From Cyclaneusma minus (taxonomy: Eukaryota > Ascomycota > Leotiomycetes > Marthamycetales > Marthamycetaceae), in assembly GCA_037179335.1 (NCBI GenBank), contig JAKZHN010000002.1, positions 1,922,001 to 1,986,000 on the forward strand: DNA of 64,000 bases, given 5' to 3'. How positions within the stretch are numbered: the first letter of the stretch is position 1; every line of letters begins with the position of its first letter. A model generated the notes under the pieces. The model did not search any database. It was given only the letters and a program-made list of their open reading frames with translations, and was not told the origin of the DNA. This document shows, piece after piece, positions 33,417 to 45,200 of the stretch. The position numbers and the translations under genes are program-made.

Positions 33417-34422
33417 GGTGGGGTTGGATATTGGGGGGCTGGGGGAGAGGAGAGAGAGGGAAGGGGAGTGGGGAGTTTTCTGTATATATCGTTGGCGTAT
33501 ATATCTTGCGTGTTTCCAGGACGGGCTCTGGCTTTTTGCTTTTGGAATGACCTTGTGGACCGGAGCGGGAGCATGTTTAGGTATCTGGAAGCCACTTGGT
33601 TTCTATGATTGGATGCGTCAATGAACATATATACACACGGGATGTCTTCTTCAGAGTTCCCAGCTCCGTAAACAGCAGTAGTAGCAGCGTAGCTGGATCT
33701 CGCTCTCCATGTCAAACTTCTGGACGACAGCTAATGCTATAGAGTCGAGAGTCAGTCAAAGATGGTACGTGTCACAGCTGGACCACTGAAAATTTTTTGA
33801 GGAAGAGCTGTAAGCTCGATACATACAATCGAGATTCGAGAGCACAGGGCCTAGTAATAAATTGCTCATTGATTTCGGAAGGTATGCCGAAGGCCCAAAG
33901 CTGGTTTCACCATGAAAGCAGTTGGTAACGACGATGACGGTTGCTTTCTACTTTCCCGTTTCCTTTGAATATTGGTACCGGACCGCCATCGGACACTACT
34001 CAAAGCCTTTCCGGACACCGTCACGCCAGCCTCTAGACTTGTTCTCAATTTTCAGTTATGTAAATGGGTTGTCTGTTGTTGCCAATTTCCAACAGTGGCT
34101 TGGTCACTGGGATCGTGTCATCGTTTCTGCATCACTTCGGTGGTTTCTGGTTTCTCGTTGTATGCCCTGGATTCGCTAATCACTTGACACTTGGGCTGTC
34201 TTCGGTTAGTACTTAGGGTGGTATAAGTATTTCACAGGGCATTGGAAGACCTCTAGAGTCTAGGCATTTCAAACTTGTCATCAACAAAACATACCGGTGG
34301 CGTTGGTTAAGAACTTGGCCATCTGATGTTGGTGAAGTCTAAGGATTCACCCTCCCTAAATAAGCTCTGGTAAGGCTCGTCTGGGGGATCCGTGGACCGT
34401 TGTCTCCCCGGTCCAAACAGAG
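33417..34422. other. Intergenic region left of the SINE-like element
   Basis: About 1 kb without a supported gene. The short ORFs at 33922-34187 overlap in several frames and have no family features. Confidence 0.45.
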
Positions 34423-34440
34423 CACAAATGTGGACTCCGG

Positions 34441-34521
34441 GCCTTCTGGCGCAGTGGTAACAAACAGCACTGCGCTGGCCAGCCTTTTTTAAGGCAGTGG
34501 GTTCGAATCCCGCAGAAGGCA
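34441..34521 (+). other. tRNA-like promoter head of the retroposon
   Basis: Seven-base acceptor pairing and both internal Pol III boxes are present. The D arm is weak, and the anticodon region contains GCTGGCCAGC, a self-complementary block, plus a run of six T. A stem CACTGC/GCAGTG could replace the anticodon arm. I therefore read it as a tRNA-derived retroposon head rather than a functional tRNA gene. Confidence 0.65.
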
Positions 34522-35203
34522 TTACCTTTATTTTTTAATAGTCAAAAGGATTTTATTTTAAACTAGGGCTTATTTAATTACCGCCCTGACTGGCTTTATA
34601 TTTGGCTGGCCCATACCAGCTAGTAAATACAGAATTTCCCTTTTTATGGTAAAGCTTTTCGCCCTGCAACAACGTATTCGACTCGTTATTTCGAATTTCT
34701 CGCTCTTAATATTTTCTCGACATCCGCTTTGGCCTAGGTATTTTATTTCAAATTTAAAATACAGTACGCTGGAGTTTTTGGCATTAAATTGGCAATGAAA
34801 TAGTGCCCGCTTTAATTTATAAATACCCGTATATACTACTATCTATGCGTGCTTAACACTATACGGGTAATATAAATCGACAACGACCAAAATATCCGGC
34901 TTTGAGAAATCCCCTTTTTCGCCAGCTTTGGATAAAATCCGGGGGGGAATTGGCATATAAAGCAGAAGCGCTAGAAAGGGCTTGTATACGGCTTTTAAAA
35001 ATATTTTTTTAGCCTGAAATAGGCCCTTAATAAAGAATTGGATTGCCCGGGAAATTAATATAATGGTTGAATAGGGCTGTGACCCGTTGGCTTTAAGCGA
35101 GGCAAAGAAGAAATCTATTGCGGAGGCTGGCTAGCCTTATATCCAGCGCCAGTTGTACCCCTAGTTCTCCCCTTATAAAACAACAAAAAATAAAACACTT
35201 GCA
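34441..35203 (+). mobile_element. SINE-like retroposon with tRNA-derived head and 18-bp target duplication
   Basis: The 18-bp direct repeat CACAAATGTGGACTCCGG flanks 763 bp exactly (34423-34440 and 35204-35221). The left end is a tRNA-like head with matching acceptor halves GCCTTCT and AGAAGGC, an A-box-like TGGCGCAGTGG and a perfect B box GGTTCGAATCC. The body is AT-rich with RIP-like decay. The right end is an A-rich tail (AAAACAACAAAAAATAAAAC). These are the hallmarks of target-primed retroposition by a non-autonomous element. At 763 bp it is long for a SINE, so it may be a composite or carry part of a LINE. Confidence 0.8.
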
Positions 35204-35221
35204 CACAAATGTGGACTCCGG

Positions 35222-36864
35222 ATTGCCAGTTTAGGAAATCGGGTGTCACGACCGGGGCCCCATGCTTTGAGCCGCGGCCAAGTCACGATCATGTCGTGGA
35301 CACCAGATCCACGAGTAACGGAAGATCTTGAGATCGTGTTGGGTCCAGTATTCATCTCCACGGACTGGTACGTGCCAGCTATCAGCCTATCAGGAATCAA
35401 TCTTGCGCTGCGAATTTGGGATTTTGACAAGGCCATGTTTTAGAACGATGTCGTTTTAAGACTGTGTGGAAGGTTGTGCCGTGTGCATCGACGGCTGGCG
35501 AATCAGGAAGCTACAGCAATTTATACTCAGAGGACATAAAACTCTAATAGGGTGCTTACACACAAATCCGTATCCTCTTTTTCCAGAATGCCACGCGAAA
35601 TAACCCCTGTGCACATCATGGACTCGTCCAGACTCCGTCGACTGTTTTTAAACAGAGTGGAAACACGGTGAAGGGCTTTGCACGGACTCTGATTCGTGGC
35701 CTTGCAGGTCTTTTTGTGATCATGCCTCAAGGTCTCACCTTGTATCCCGGGAATTAATGGGATATTTTTGGATGCTTTTGTGAAGAAAAACTGCACATGT
35801 GCGAATAGGGGCCCTGGGATTGTTCTCGGACTTCTTTCCTGGGAAGGCATGATAGCATGGACGAGTAAGTGACTGGAGTGTAACCGTGTTATCGGAAGCC
35901 CTCGATCTTGTCACACTCACTGGTGAATGATTATGCGCGGTGATGATAAACTAACACATGGGACGGAGGCTTGATCATGGCTTAATGGCGGCTTGATAAG
36001 TTGAACGCCACCAACCGGTTTGACGCGCCGCCGCGAATGCGCCAAGATCTCCAAGGAGCGATGAGACACGGACATCTTGGCCGATCAAACATCGGGATAT
36101 CCCTTCAGCCCGAGTAAGGTTTCCGTGCTGTCTTCACATGCAATTTCGAAGTTCTTCAAGAAAAGGGCTGAAAAAAACTTTGGTTTGAAGGATGATGTCT
36201 CGAACCCAATATGTGTTGAGTTCTAAAGTGGCAGCTGTTACCGAACAATCGGCGCGGATTGAGTTATGGGCGCATCTTAGTGCCGGCTTGTGACTGCGGG
36301 AATGACGACAAGAAGGAGGAAAAGAAAAACGGTAATTTACTCCCATGCCATAAAAACTTTACGAAATTACTGGCACGCCATACTTCGAGGTTTTGGTTTT
36401 TTCTGGGCGCCCGGCGGCTCACCAGAATAGAACATAATGGCCATCATCGAAAGTGGGGCCTTTAGGGTCTCCTGGGAGGGATGTGCAGTAGTGGACATGC
36501 CTGGCCTAGACAAGTCTGGGGTCGTGTTGTGGGCGACAGAGCGTAGAGACGAGATCGGCTCCAGTCCAGTGTCAGGAGTTTTCTTTTGAATGTCCACTCA
36601 GGTTTCCTTGTCCCATCCTGCTGCTGCCGTCGTTGTTCTTCACTCCTGCCTTTGTCTCTGGCCTGTCGTGCGTGGTGAAGAATTTTCCCATTGTGGCATT
36701 GTCCAACCTGATTGCCACATCGACAGTGCCATTGGAATAGGTCCCCTTCCATCCATACCATCTGCTGAGCAGAAGCATCATTCCCCCGTCTCGGTTGACC
36801 CGAGCAAGTCAATCGTTTTCGATGCCAGCAGCTGCATCTTTCAAGCTCCCCTCGAATCGCCAAA
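35222..36864. other. Intergenic region upstream of the MscS channel
   Basis: No gene is supported in these 1.6 kb. Pyrimidine-rich sequence between 36600 and 36860 probably contains the transcription start and leader of the channel gene. Antisense ORFs at 36462-37259 overlap the channel's first exon and are shadows. Confidence 0.5.
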
Positions 36865-39800
36865 ATGTCGACTCCTGTCCGTGAACACTTCCCGGATTTC
36901 GAAGATGGCGAAACCGAGAAGCACCGCTCCTCCGACGACGATGGAACCCTGAAGAATGTCAACTCGCAGGATGAGAAGCCGGACAAGCACATCGACGACA
37001 ACCATCTACGCGTCGTAAACTCGTACACCGATGGCCCCGACAACATCCGACGCGCCTCTGTGTCTCCCGCGCGGTCTCGCGAAATGGACTCCTCCCGTTT
37101 CGAAGACGATTTGGAGATGCTTCGCGCAGAACGCGCTGCCGAAGCCGAAGCCAATGAGGCTGCTTCTGGCCTAAACAGACACAGATCGAGGTCAAGGGGA
37201 AAGGCTGAACCCGCAGATGACTTCGACGTTGGCACAACTCCCATCCATGAGACGGCCAAGATCTATCAACCTCCGCAGGAGCCCGCTACCGGCTTTGCAA
37301 AGGCTTTCAAGCGGATTCATGAGTCGACTTTCCTGGTCCGCTACTTTTTCTACATTTCGCCCATAGTCATAATTCTGCTCATTCCTTTGTTGCTGGGAGC
37401 TTTGGTATTCCATCAGGCAAATGTCGGTGGAGTTGAGTTGAGATGGTTCATGATATGGCTTGAGATAGTCTGGTTGTCGCTGTGGGCTGGCAGAGTGAGT
37501 TCTTTCTAGAGTTCCTACGTGTTCAATATATTAATCGGTCATCTAGATTCTCGCAAAATGCATTCCTTATCCAATGGGACTGATTGCCAGTATATTCACA
37601 AATAACAGCAAGAAATGGCGAGATCTGGGAAAGGCGCTCGAGGTCCCGGCTACCCTCTTTTTCTGGTGGCTTGCCATTGAGATCTCGTTCCTGCCTACAA
37701 TGAATAACCACCATATTGACGGTTCCCCCGACACAAAATCCTGGGAACACACACTGAACGTGGTCATAATATCCATCTTCGTCGGCACGATACTCAACTT
37801 CATCGAAAAGATCCTCATACAATTGATCGCTATCAGTTTCCATCTGAGAACCTACTCCGATCGTATTGAGATCAACAAATTCCAGATCGGAAGCTTGACT
37901 AAGCTCTACATTCATTCCAAGGACAAGATCGCGATGGAAGACTCGGAGTTCGAGATTCACGGCACCAACCCGTCTTCCGGGGCTCGCACACCTATGCAGT
38001 ATCTGCAGACTGCTCAGAAGAATGCAAAGGTAGTACTTACCAAGGCCGGCGACATAGCAGGCAAGGTCGCCCAGGACTTTACTGGAAGACAGGCGGTTCA
38101 AAGCACACATCCGCATCAGGTCATTCTCAACCTGCTTGGCAGTACATCTGGTAGTCAGGTTTTGGCTCGCAGACTGTACCGGACCTTTGCTGGTCGGGAT
38201 TCCGACACCATTTTACCGGAGGATCTGAGATCAGCCTTCGAGAACAAGGAAGAAGCAGATGCTGCATTTGCCATGTTCGACAAGGACCTTAATGGCGATA
38301 TTTCTATGGAGGAATTGGAGGCCGTGTGTGTGGAAATCGGTCGGGAACGCAAGGCAATCACCGCGTCGCTGAAGGATCTCGATTCAGTGGTGTCAAAGCT
38401 GGATCATGTCTTGTTCTTCATCGTTGCTGTCATCACCCTCATCGTTTTCATCTCGCTCATCTCAACATCCGCAGCTGGCGTCTTGACATCAGCTGGGTCG
38501 ACCGTACTAGCCTTATCATGGCTGTTTTCAGCAACCGCCCAAGAATTCCTCCAGTCTCTGATCTTCGTCTTCGTCAAGCATCCTTTTGATGTGGGCGACC
38601 GAGTCCATATTTATGGAAACACTGGAAATGCTCTAACTGGTGACGACTACTTCGTCAAGGAGATATCTCTGCTGTACACCGAGTTCAAGAAGACGGAAGG
38701 TCACGTGGTCCAGGCTCCAAACAGCTACCTGAACACTCTATTTATTCTCAACCAGCGCCGATCAGGAGGTTTGGCCGAGGGTGTTCCTATTACCGTCAAG
38801 TTCGATACCACACTCGAGCAGATTGATGCCCTCCGCGGCCGTCTTCTCGACTTCGTGACGGCCGAGCACCGCGAATACCAAAAGAACATTCTAACTGAGC
38901 TGACCACCATCTACGAAGCCTACTCCATCACCATAAGTGTCGTCTTCTTCTACAAATCCAACTGGCAGAACGAACTCCTGCGTCTCCAGCGCCGCAACAA
39001 GTTCATCTGCGCTATGCTAGTCTGCATGCAAGAACTCGGCATCGAAGGCCCACGCATGCGCATAGCCGGTCAGACCGAACAACACCCACTGCACCTCGCA
39101 GGCGGTCCTATCAACCCCAACTACTACAGCCCTCCCACCACAGGGGACGAAGGCCCTGGTCCTCGCTCCGGCTCCTTAGCTCGCGGCGAATCTCGTGAAG
39201 GCCGCAGTGCCACTTCTCCCGGCATGCCCCCCGGCACACCCCCCAAATCCCATCCCTCGATTCTCAAAAACAGCAACGCACGTCTCCGCGGCGAAACAAT
39301 CGCACAAATGGGCCGCCGCGTCGACTTCTCTCTCGGCATGAGCCGCATCTCCTCAGGCGACACCATGGGCGACGTCTTCGACGCACCACGCCCACGCATC
39401 CCCATCCCACCCTCGCACTCCGCCTCACCCGCGCGCGACCGTCGCGCCTCAGCCGAATCATTCGCCCGCAACAACCTAGCCGAAACCAGCTCACGCGAAA
39501 GCAGCGACAATGCCAGCCAACGCACGCACCGAAATCGCTTTTTCGGTCGCGCGAAATCGAAGCTGGGCAGTAGCCATAGCGGAGTCGATGATTTGGAGAT
39601 TGGGACCGATATGCAGGATTTGGAGACTGGGAATGCCAGGGTGGCGTTTTCGAGAGCGGATATGCCGGATATTCCGGAGGCGAGCGGCGCAGCAACGGAT
39701 TTCCAATCGACTGCTACGACGCCGGCGAGGAGGAGGAGTGGGACCGCGAGTGAGGTGCAGGGGGGGAGTGCTGCTGCGGCTTATACTAGGACGGATCCGA

Positions 39801-39913
39801 GGAGTGCGACGACTAGTCCGGTGGCTATGAGGGATGATGGGCCGGCTGCGGCTCCTAAGGTGGGACCGCCGAAAAGGGCGATGACGGATGTTCTTGGGAG
39901 GAAGAAACGGTAG
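36865..39913 (+). CDS. EF-hand MscS-type mechanosensitive ion channel
   Basis: Two exons (36865-37494 and 37547-39913) around a 52-nt intron (GTGAGT...ATCTAG) encode 998 aa. Residues 1-150 are charged, with the RHRSRSRGK basic patch. Hydrophobic segments begin near 155 ([20 protein letters not shown]) and continue through about 300. An EF-hand loop [12 protein letters not shown] lies near 452. The MscS core follows at about 505-570, with the pore-lining Ala/Gly-rich stretch [19 protein letters not shown] and the conserved [10 protein letters not shown]. The C-terminal 300 residues are Ser/Pro/Arg-rich and probably disordered. The fungal Msy1/Msy2 family has this EF-hand plus MscS layout, sits in ER membranes and controls calcium entry under hypo-osmotic shock. 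Localisation here is inferred from family. Confidence 0.9.
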
Positions 39914-40457
39914 AAAGAGGGGTGGAAATAAAGTGAAATAAGGGAATAAGCCGCGGTTCGGTTCTCCTTTCTTTTGTTTGCGAGGGCTTAGCGGGCGCAT
40001 TTGTTTCTTTTTTACACAATTTGATACACCACAAAAGCGATGCATGGGGTTGCTTGCGGTAAAGGATAGAGGATAGATTGGGTGGTTGTGTATGGGTTAG
40101 AAAGAAGAGATTGGGAGGCAGAGTCTGTCCTTATAGAAAGAAAGAGTGGCATAGAGGAAGGGAGGGCTTGGAAGATGGGCGTTCTCTTTGGAGCAAAAAG
40201 GGGGAGGCTGGGGAGGACATTAATACATATGGGAGGTACATTCGTTGGAGAAGGAGGGTAGCTTAGTGAGCGTGGTGAGCGAAAGAGGTAATTAGAGCGA
40301 TCATGCCAGATCAAATGGCTGGAGCTCAAAGCGAAAAGAATGAAGATACACTTTCAAAGTTCGAGGCTCAGGGGAGTTCTTTCTCGTTTGCGTGTGAGGT
40401 GATTTGAGCAGCGGAGGCCAGATGCAGCATGAGCCTTGACCAAATGTTGCCACAACC
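39914..40457. other. Convergent intergenic region
   Basis: This is the 3' spacer between the channel gene and the acyltransferase-like gene. The left part is purine-rich (GGGAGGCAGAG-type runs). No gene or known repeat is visible. Confidence 0.5.
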
Positions 40458-41806
40458 TCACACCCCTCTAGGCTGCGCCCAGCGCAACAACTCCTCATCT
40501 CTCATCAACCTCTCCATAAACCCCTCCTCCAAACAGACACAAACCTCTTCCCCCTCATCCCCATCCCCCTTCCGACTCGGATAAACAAAAATATAGCCTT
40601 CGAATTCCGGACTCGGCCATCTCACAGCCCGACAAATCCCAAACCCAAAATCATGCTTACTATAGCATTGCATGCTCTGCCAGGACGTGCCAGCCAAATC
40701 CATGCCTAGGAAAGACATGGCAATAGTTATATAGCGCCGATCGGAAAGGCCGGCGATCCAGGATGTAAGGGAGGAGAGGTGGGTGGAGAGAGGGATGGGG
40801 GGTGTACGGGGGAGTGCGGCTGCGTTGCCTAGGTAGCGGTCGGGCAGGGGAGGGGAAATTGGTGCGTGTGTTTAGTGCGTGGCAGAGCAGGACTTTTTGG
40901 GAGGGAGGGGGGCGGAGAAGGGGGTTTTGGCAAGAGTGATGCTTTTCCAGAGACAGGCTATGAGGGAGTCGTAGGTGGAGATGTAGTCGTTTTCCGTTGT
41001 GTTGTTGGCGTTTGTGAGGTTCTTTAGGGTTTTGAGGGAGGAGAAGGGGAAGTGCCACATTACGGGTGAGAGCGCGGGCAATTGGAAGTCTGGGGCGGAG
41101 GGGCTGGAGGGCCGCCGGCGTCTTTGAGAATACTGGATTTCTGCAGGGTTTCGTTGAGGCGGTGCCAGGTGACTGCATCTGGGACTGTTGGTGCGGAGAG
41201 ACGGGAGCGGTCGAGTGCTGCGGTGTTGATAGGGCGGAAGGGCTGTTGGCACGAAGCAGCTGCGTTGCTTTCAGCCCATGTTGTTAGAAAGCCGTCGCAG
41301 CCGGGGCCGTCGGAGCAGCTGTGGTGGATGGCGGTTCCGAGGATGAGAGCTTCGGTGATGAAGGTTACTTGGAATGTAGAGATGATGGTATCTTCAGCAG
41401 CATTGTCACCAAGAGGCGAGAAGAATTGCTTTTCCGTGACGCTTTTAGGAAGAACATCTTGGCATTTGATCATGGATGCTGGAAAGTCACGTTCGTTGAG
41501 CTCTGTGTATGACATTTCTGGCAGATGCTTTATATAGAAACCGACGCCAGAGTTCTTGTTGCTCGTAATCCACATTCGACCGGTTGACTCTTCCATCTGA
41601 AGCGACCCGGTCAATATTAGGAATTGTTGAAGGGTGAATTCGAGGCCCTTGATGAGATTGGCAACGATGAGGTCTTTGTCGGCTGTCTCGTCGAGCTGAA
41701 AGACTTCGGCTATTTGGACATAGATTTTTGGCATCGTATGGTCCATGTCAGAGAGCTCGAATCTCTCATTTTTCCGGGGTTGTCTCCCAGCTTGTAGGGT
41801 GAACAT
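40458..41806 (-). pseudogene. BAHD-type acyltransferase, frame-disrupted
   Basis: The frame from 41806 gives an N-terminal domain with FELSDMDHTMPKIYVQ and the catalytic HHSCSDG (HHxxxDG class), ending at a stop at 41060. A second frame, entered near 41090, continues with LPALSPVMWHFPFSSLK and, after an in-frame TAA at 40872, with LPDRYLGNAAALPRTPP, then DFGFG, the DFGWG-type structural motif, and ends at 40458. A short third-frame stretch (VLLCHALNTRT) fits the family between the two. At least one indel near 41090 and a pair near 40865-40910 are therefore implied, all in C- or A-rich runs. The family (pfam02458-like transferases, including fungal secondary-metabolite O-acyltransferases) moves acyl groups from CoA. 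This may be a recent pseudogene or carry sequence errors. Its substrate cannot be told. Confidence 0.75.
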
Positions 41807-42209
41807 GAATACTTTTGATGCTCGGAGTTGCTGCAGACATGGTCGCGATTAGATCTATGTCGTTGCCTTCGGTGGGAGACAATGGGTGAACCGTGGTGGA
41901 AGTAAAGTAGTTGCAGACATCTCTTGATCAGGATTTCAGGATCCCTTAATCCCTGTAATTGATTACTGCTTACGTGAGCGGTATCCTGTACAATATTTAT
42001 CCGGATTCGTGGCAGTGGGTCTTCTGGGATTGCTTGTCCAGCCCTCAGATCCACTCTGTGCGATTATTCCTAGGTATGGGTTTCTGAACGTGAATTGTCA
42101 ACTGAAGCCCAGGTGCTTCTGACTAGGTATCAAGTATCAGGAAATCCATCTGGCATCACCTCGTAATGCCATTATGCCAGTTGATATGAAAAATGCCCCA
42201 ATTGCGAGG

Positions 42210-45200
42210 TGTCACGGAGACCTATTGAGGGAGCCAAGAGCCCGAACAAGCAGTAGGTAAAGACTGGATTAGTGAAGCTAAAAGGAGAAGAAGAGGTTCA
42301 AAAAGCTTTGTTTTTTTTATTTCATATAGCTTTAGCTTTAATAAAAAAGCTAGGAAAATAAAAAAACGATGTGGCTGTTTTAGAAATGGCTGCTTAAGGC
42401 CTTTATTTTATATTTATAATACTATTTCCCTTTTTATTAAAGCAAGCTTTATTAAGCGGATAGCCCTTTTTCTGGATAGCTAAGCTTTATATTTTAATTT
42501 TATTTGCTTATAGCCAAATATATTAAAATGGTTTTAATGCTATTAAGCCCGAAATTTAAAATCAAAATTATTTTTATATTACTATTCTTTATTAATATTA
42601 TACGCAATTTATTTAGCTTAATACCAAATAGCCCTTTTTATTATTTTAAAATTAAAAATATATATTCTTTTTTAGTATTATTTTTTATTTAGCATTAAAA
42701 ATAGTAATAGCTTAGGCTTCTAATTAAATAACGGGTTATTTTAATTATAAAATAATAAATTGATATAAAAAATATAATGTATTTTATTATTTAAATATAG
42801 CTAAAATAAATTTAAAATAAAGAATACCGGTTTATATTGCTTAATAATTGTAAATGGGCTTATAAATTGGGGTTTTAGTTTTTTTTGGAAATTTTAATGT
42901 TTTTGGTAAAGAAATAAATTTGGTTACCAATTTGGTAAGCTGGGTATAGGCGCTTTTAGCAATTAATATAATATATTATACGCTTTAAAAAATTAATTTT
43001 TTTTATATATTTTTTATATATTTTTTATATTTTTGGCAAATTTAATTATATTTTTTTAATAATAGGCCGGTATTAATTTGAAAAGTAAATATAAATAAAT
43101 AAATATAAAATAATAAAATATTGGTTATAAATAATATAAAAATTATTATTTTAATAGCTTGGCTAATATAGTTATTATTAGCAAATTTAATATAAGCTAG
43201 AAATTTTGCTTATTTTTTATTATTATTATAATAAAATTTTAATAGATGCTTTAGTTTAATATTTATTTGCTTTATTTATTTATTAAGTTTAAAATAGACT
43301 ATAATAAATAGGCGGTGGTTAATATTTTTAAAAAAATATAGCTGCTTTTAAAATTTAATTATAAATTAAGGGTTTTTATTAAAAATAATGCTTTTTAAAA
43401 ATTTATAAAGCTTAAAAATATATTTTAAAAATATCTGGGCTATTTATTTGGCAAAGAAACTTTTAGCATTATTAAATTTAAAAAAAATAGAAAATTAAAT
43501 AAATTATTTTTAAAAAGTAATTTATTATAATTATAATAGCATTTTTGCCTTTGCTAAATAATAAGCTAATAATAAAATCCATTATAATATATTTTTGGGG
43601 CTATATAATTATTTGGAAAAATTATAAATAGCCCTGGTATTTTTACTTAATTAGCTTAAAGCATTAATATTTTTAGCAATTGCAAATAAATTTAGCAATA
43701 TTTAGCGCTATTTGTTTTTATATAAATTGGTATTAAATATATTGGAGAATTTTAGCTTTGCTAATATATTTATATATTATTAATTTATATATTAATTTAA
43801 TAATTTTTAAATGGATTTTTTTTATTTAAAAATATAAATTAGCTTATAATATTTAAATAGCTGGCTATTTTAATTAATAAAGCATTTAAATAAAATTAAA
43901 AGGAAATTAATATAGGCCCTAATAATAAATAGCCTTTTAATTTTTTAATAGCGCTTATTTTTAAATTATAGCTTTAAAAATATAGCCATTATTTAAAAAG
44001 AATTATATTTATTTGCCGGACGCATTTTAAAATCCGGCTTATTTAAACTAGTTTTTAAATTCAGATTTTTCTTTTTTAATTCTTTTTTTGGGGTTTTTTA
44101 AGGATTTTTTTTAAAAGCTTTTAAGCCTGGTTTTTTTGGTTTTGAGTATTGGTTTTAAAAAGCTTTTAATGCTTTAAAATTTTTGAGAACTTTTATAAAA
44201 TTAAGCTTAATAATTCAGTTTTTTTAAAAGTAATATTTGGTTTATATATTTATTTTTCAAAAATTTGAAAATTAAAAAAAAATTAAAACCGCTTTATAAA
44301 AATATTTAATTTACTATTAAGTTTTTTTAACATATTTTGAATTTTAAAATTAATATTTATAAAAATATTTAACTAGCCAGTCTATTTTCTATTTAGTCTT
44401 CTTTTAATTTTTTATAATTAATAAGTATTTAAATTGCCTATTTCATATTAATAATATAATTTTGCTATTATTTAAATATATTTATAATAGCTAAAAGCTT
44501 TTTATTATAAATAAAATAATTGGTTTTTGGCTCTAATATTTGCTTAAAATAATAGGCGATAAGCCTAAGCTGGTTATCATTTTTTTAATGTTTTTAAAAG
44601 AAATAGTTTTTAATATATAATTTAAAATATTAATTTTAATATAAATAATTTTATTTTAAATATAATAAATTAATACTGGAATATTAATAATCATTTATTT
44701 TAAGGTATAAAAGGCTTTTTAGGCTAAAAAAGTAAATTGGAATAGCTGGTTTTTAATATAAATAAAAATATATAAAAGCTTGGTTATAATAGTGTAATTG
44801 TTAATAAATTGGCGAAAATAATTAATAAAGCCTAACAATTTTTGGGGTTTTTTTAATAATAATAGGCTTTTACCAATTTATTTATTTATTAATTTTATTA
44901 AAATTTATATAATAGCTATTAACTCTAATTATTATATTTAAAAATTTAATTTTTTTAATTTTTAAATATTAATTTATTTTAATTAATTTAAAACCAGCTT
45001 CAATTAAACCCTTTAATATTTTATTAATATAATATTAATGATTTTTTAAAGTTTTGCTATAAATAAAGAAATTATTTATATAAATTATTATAAAATTGTT
45101 TAAATAAGCCTATAGAATATTATTTATTAGCTGCTAAAAAATAACTCAATTATTATAAAGCCTAAATACTATTACTTTAGATTTAAATTGGCCAAATAAT

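Noticed and set aside
34441..34521. Functional tRNA gene
   Set aside because: Acceptor and B box are good, but the D arm is poor and no normal anticodon stem-loop forms; the position at the head of a target-duplicated element explains it better.
36462..37259. 265-codon minus-strand ORF
   Set aside because: Overlaps the leader and first exon of the MscS channel, which has clear domain and intron support.
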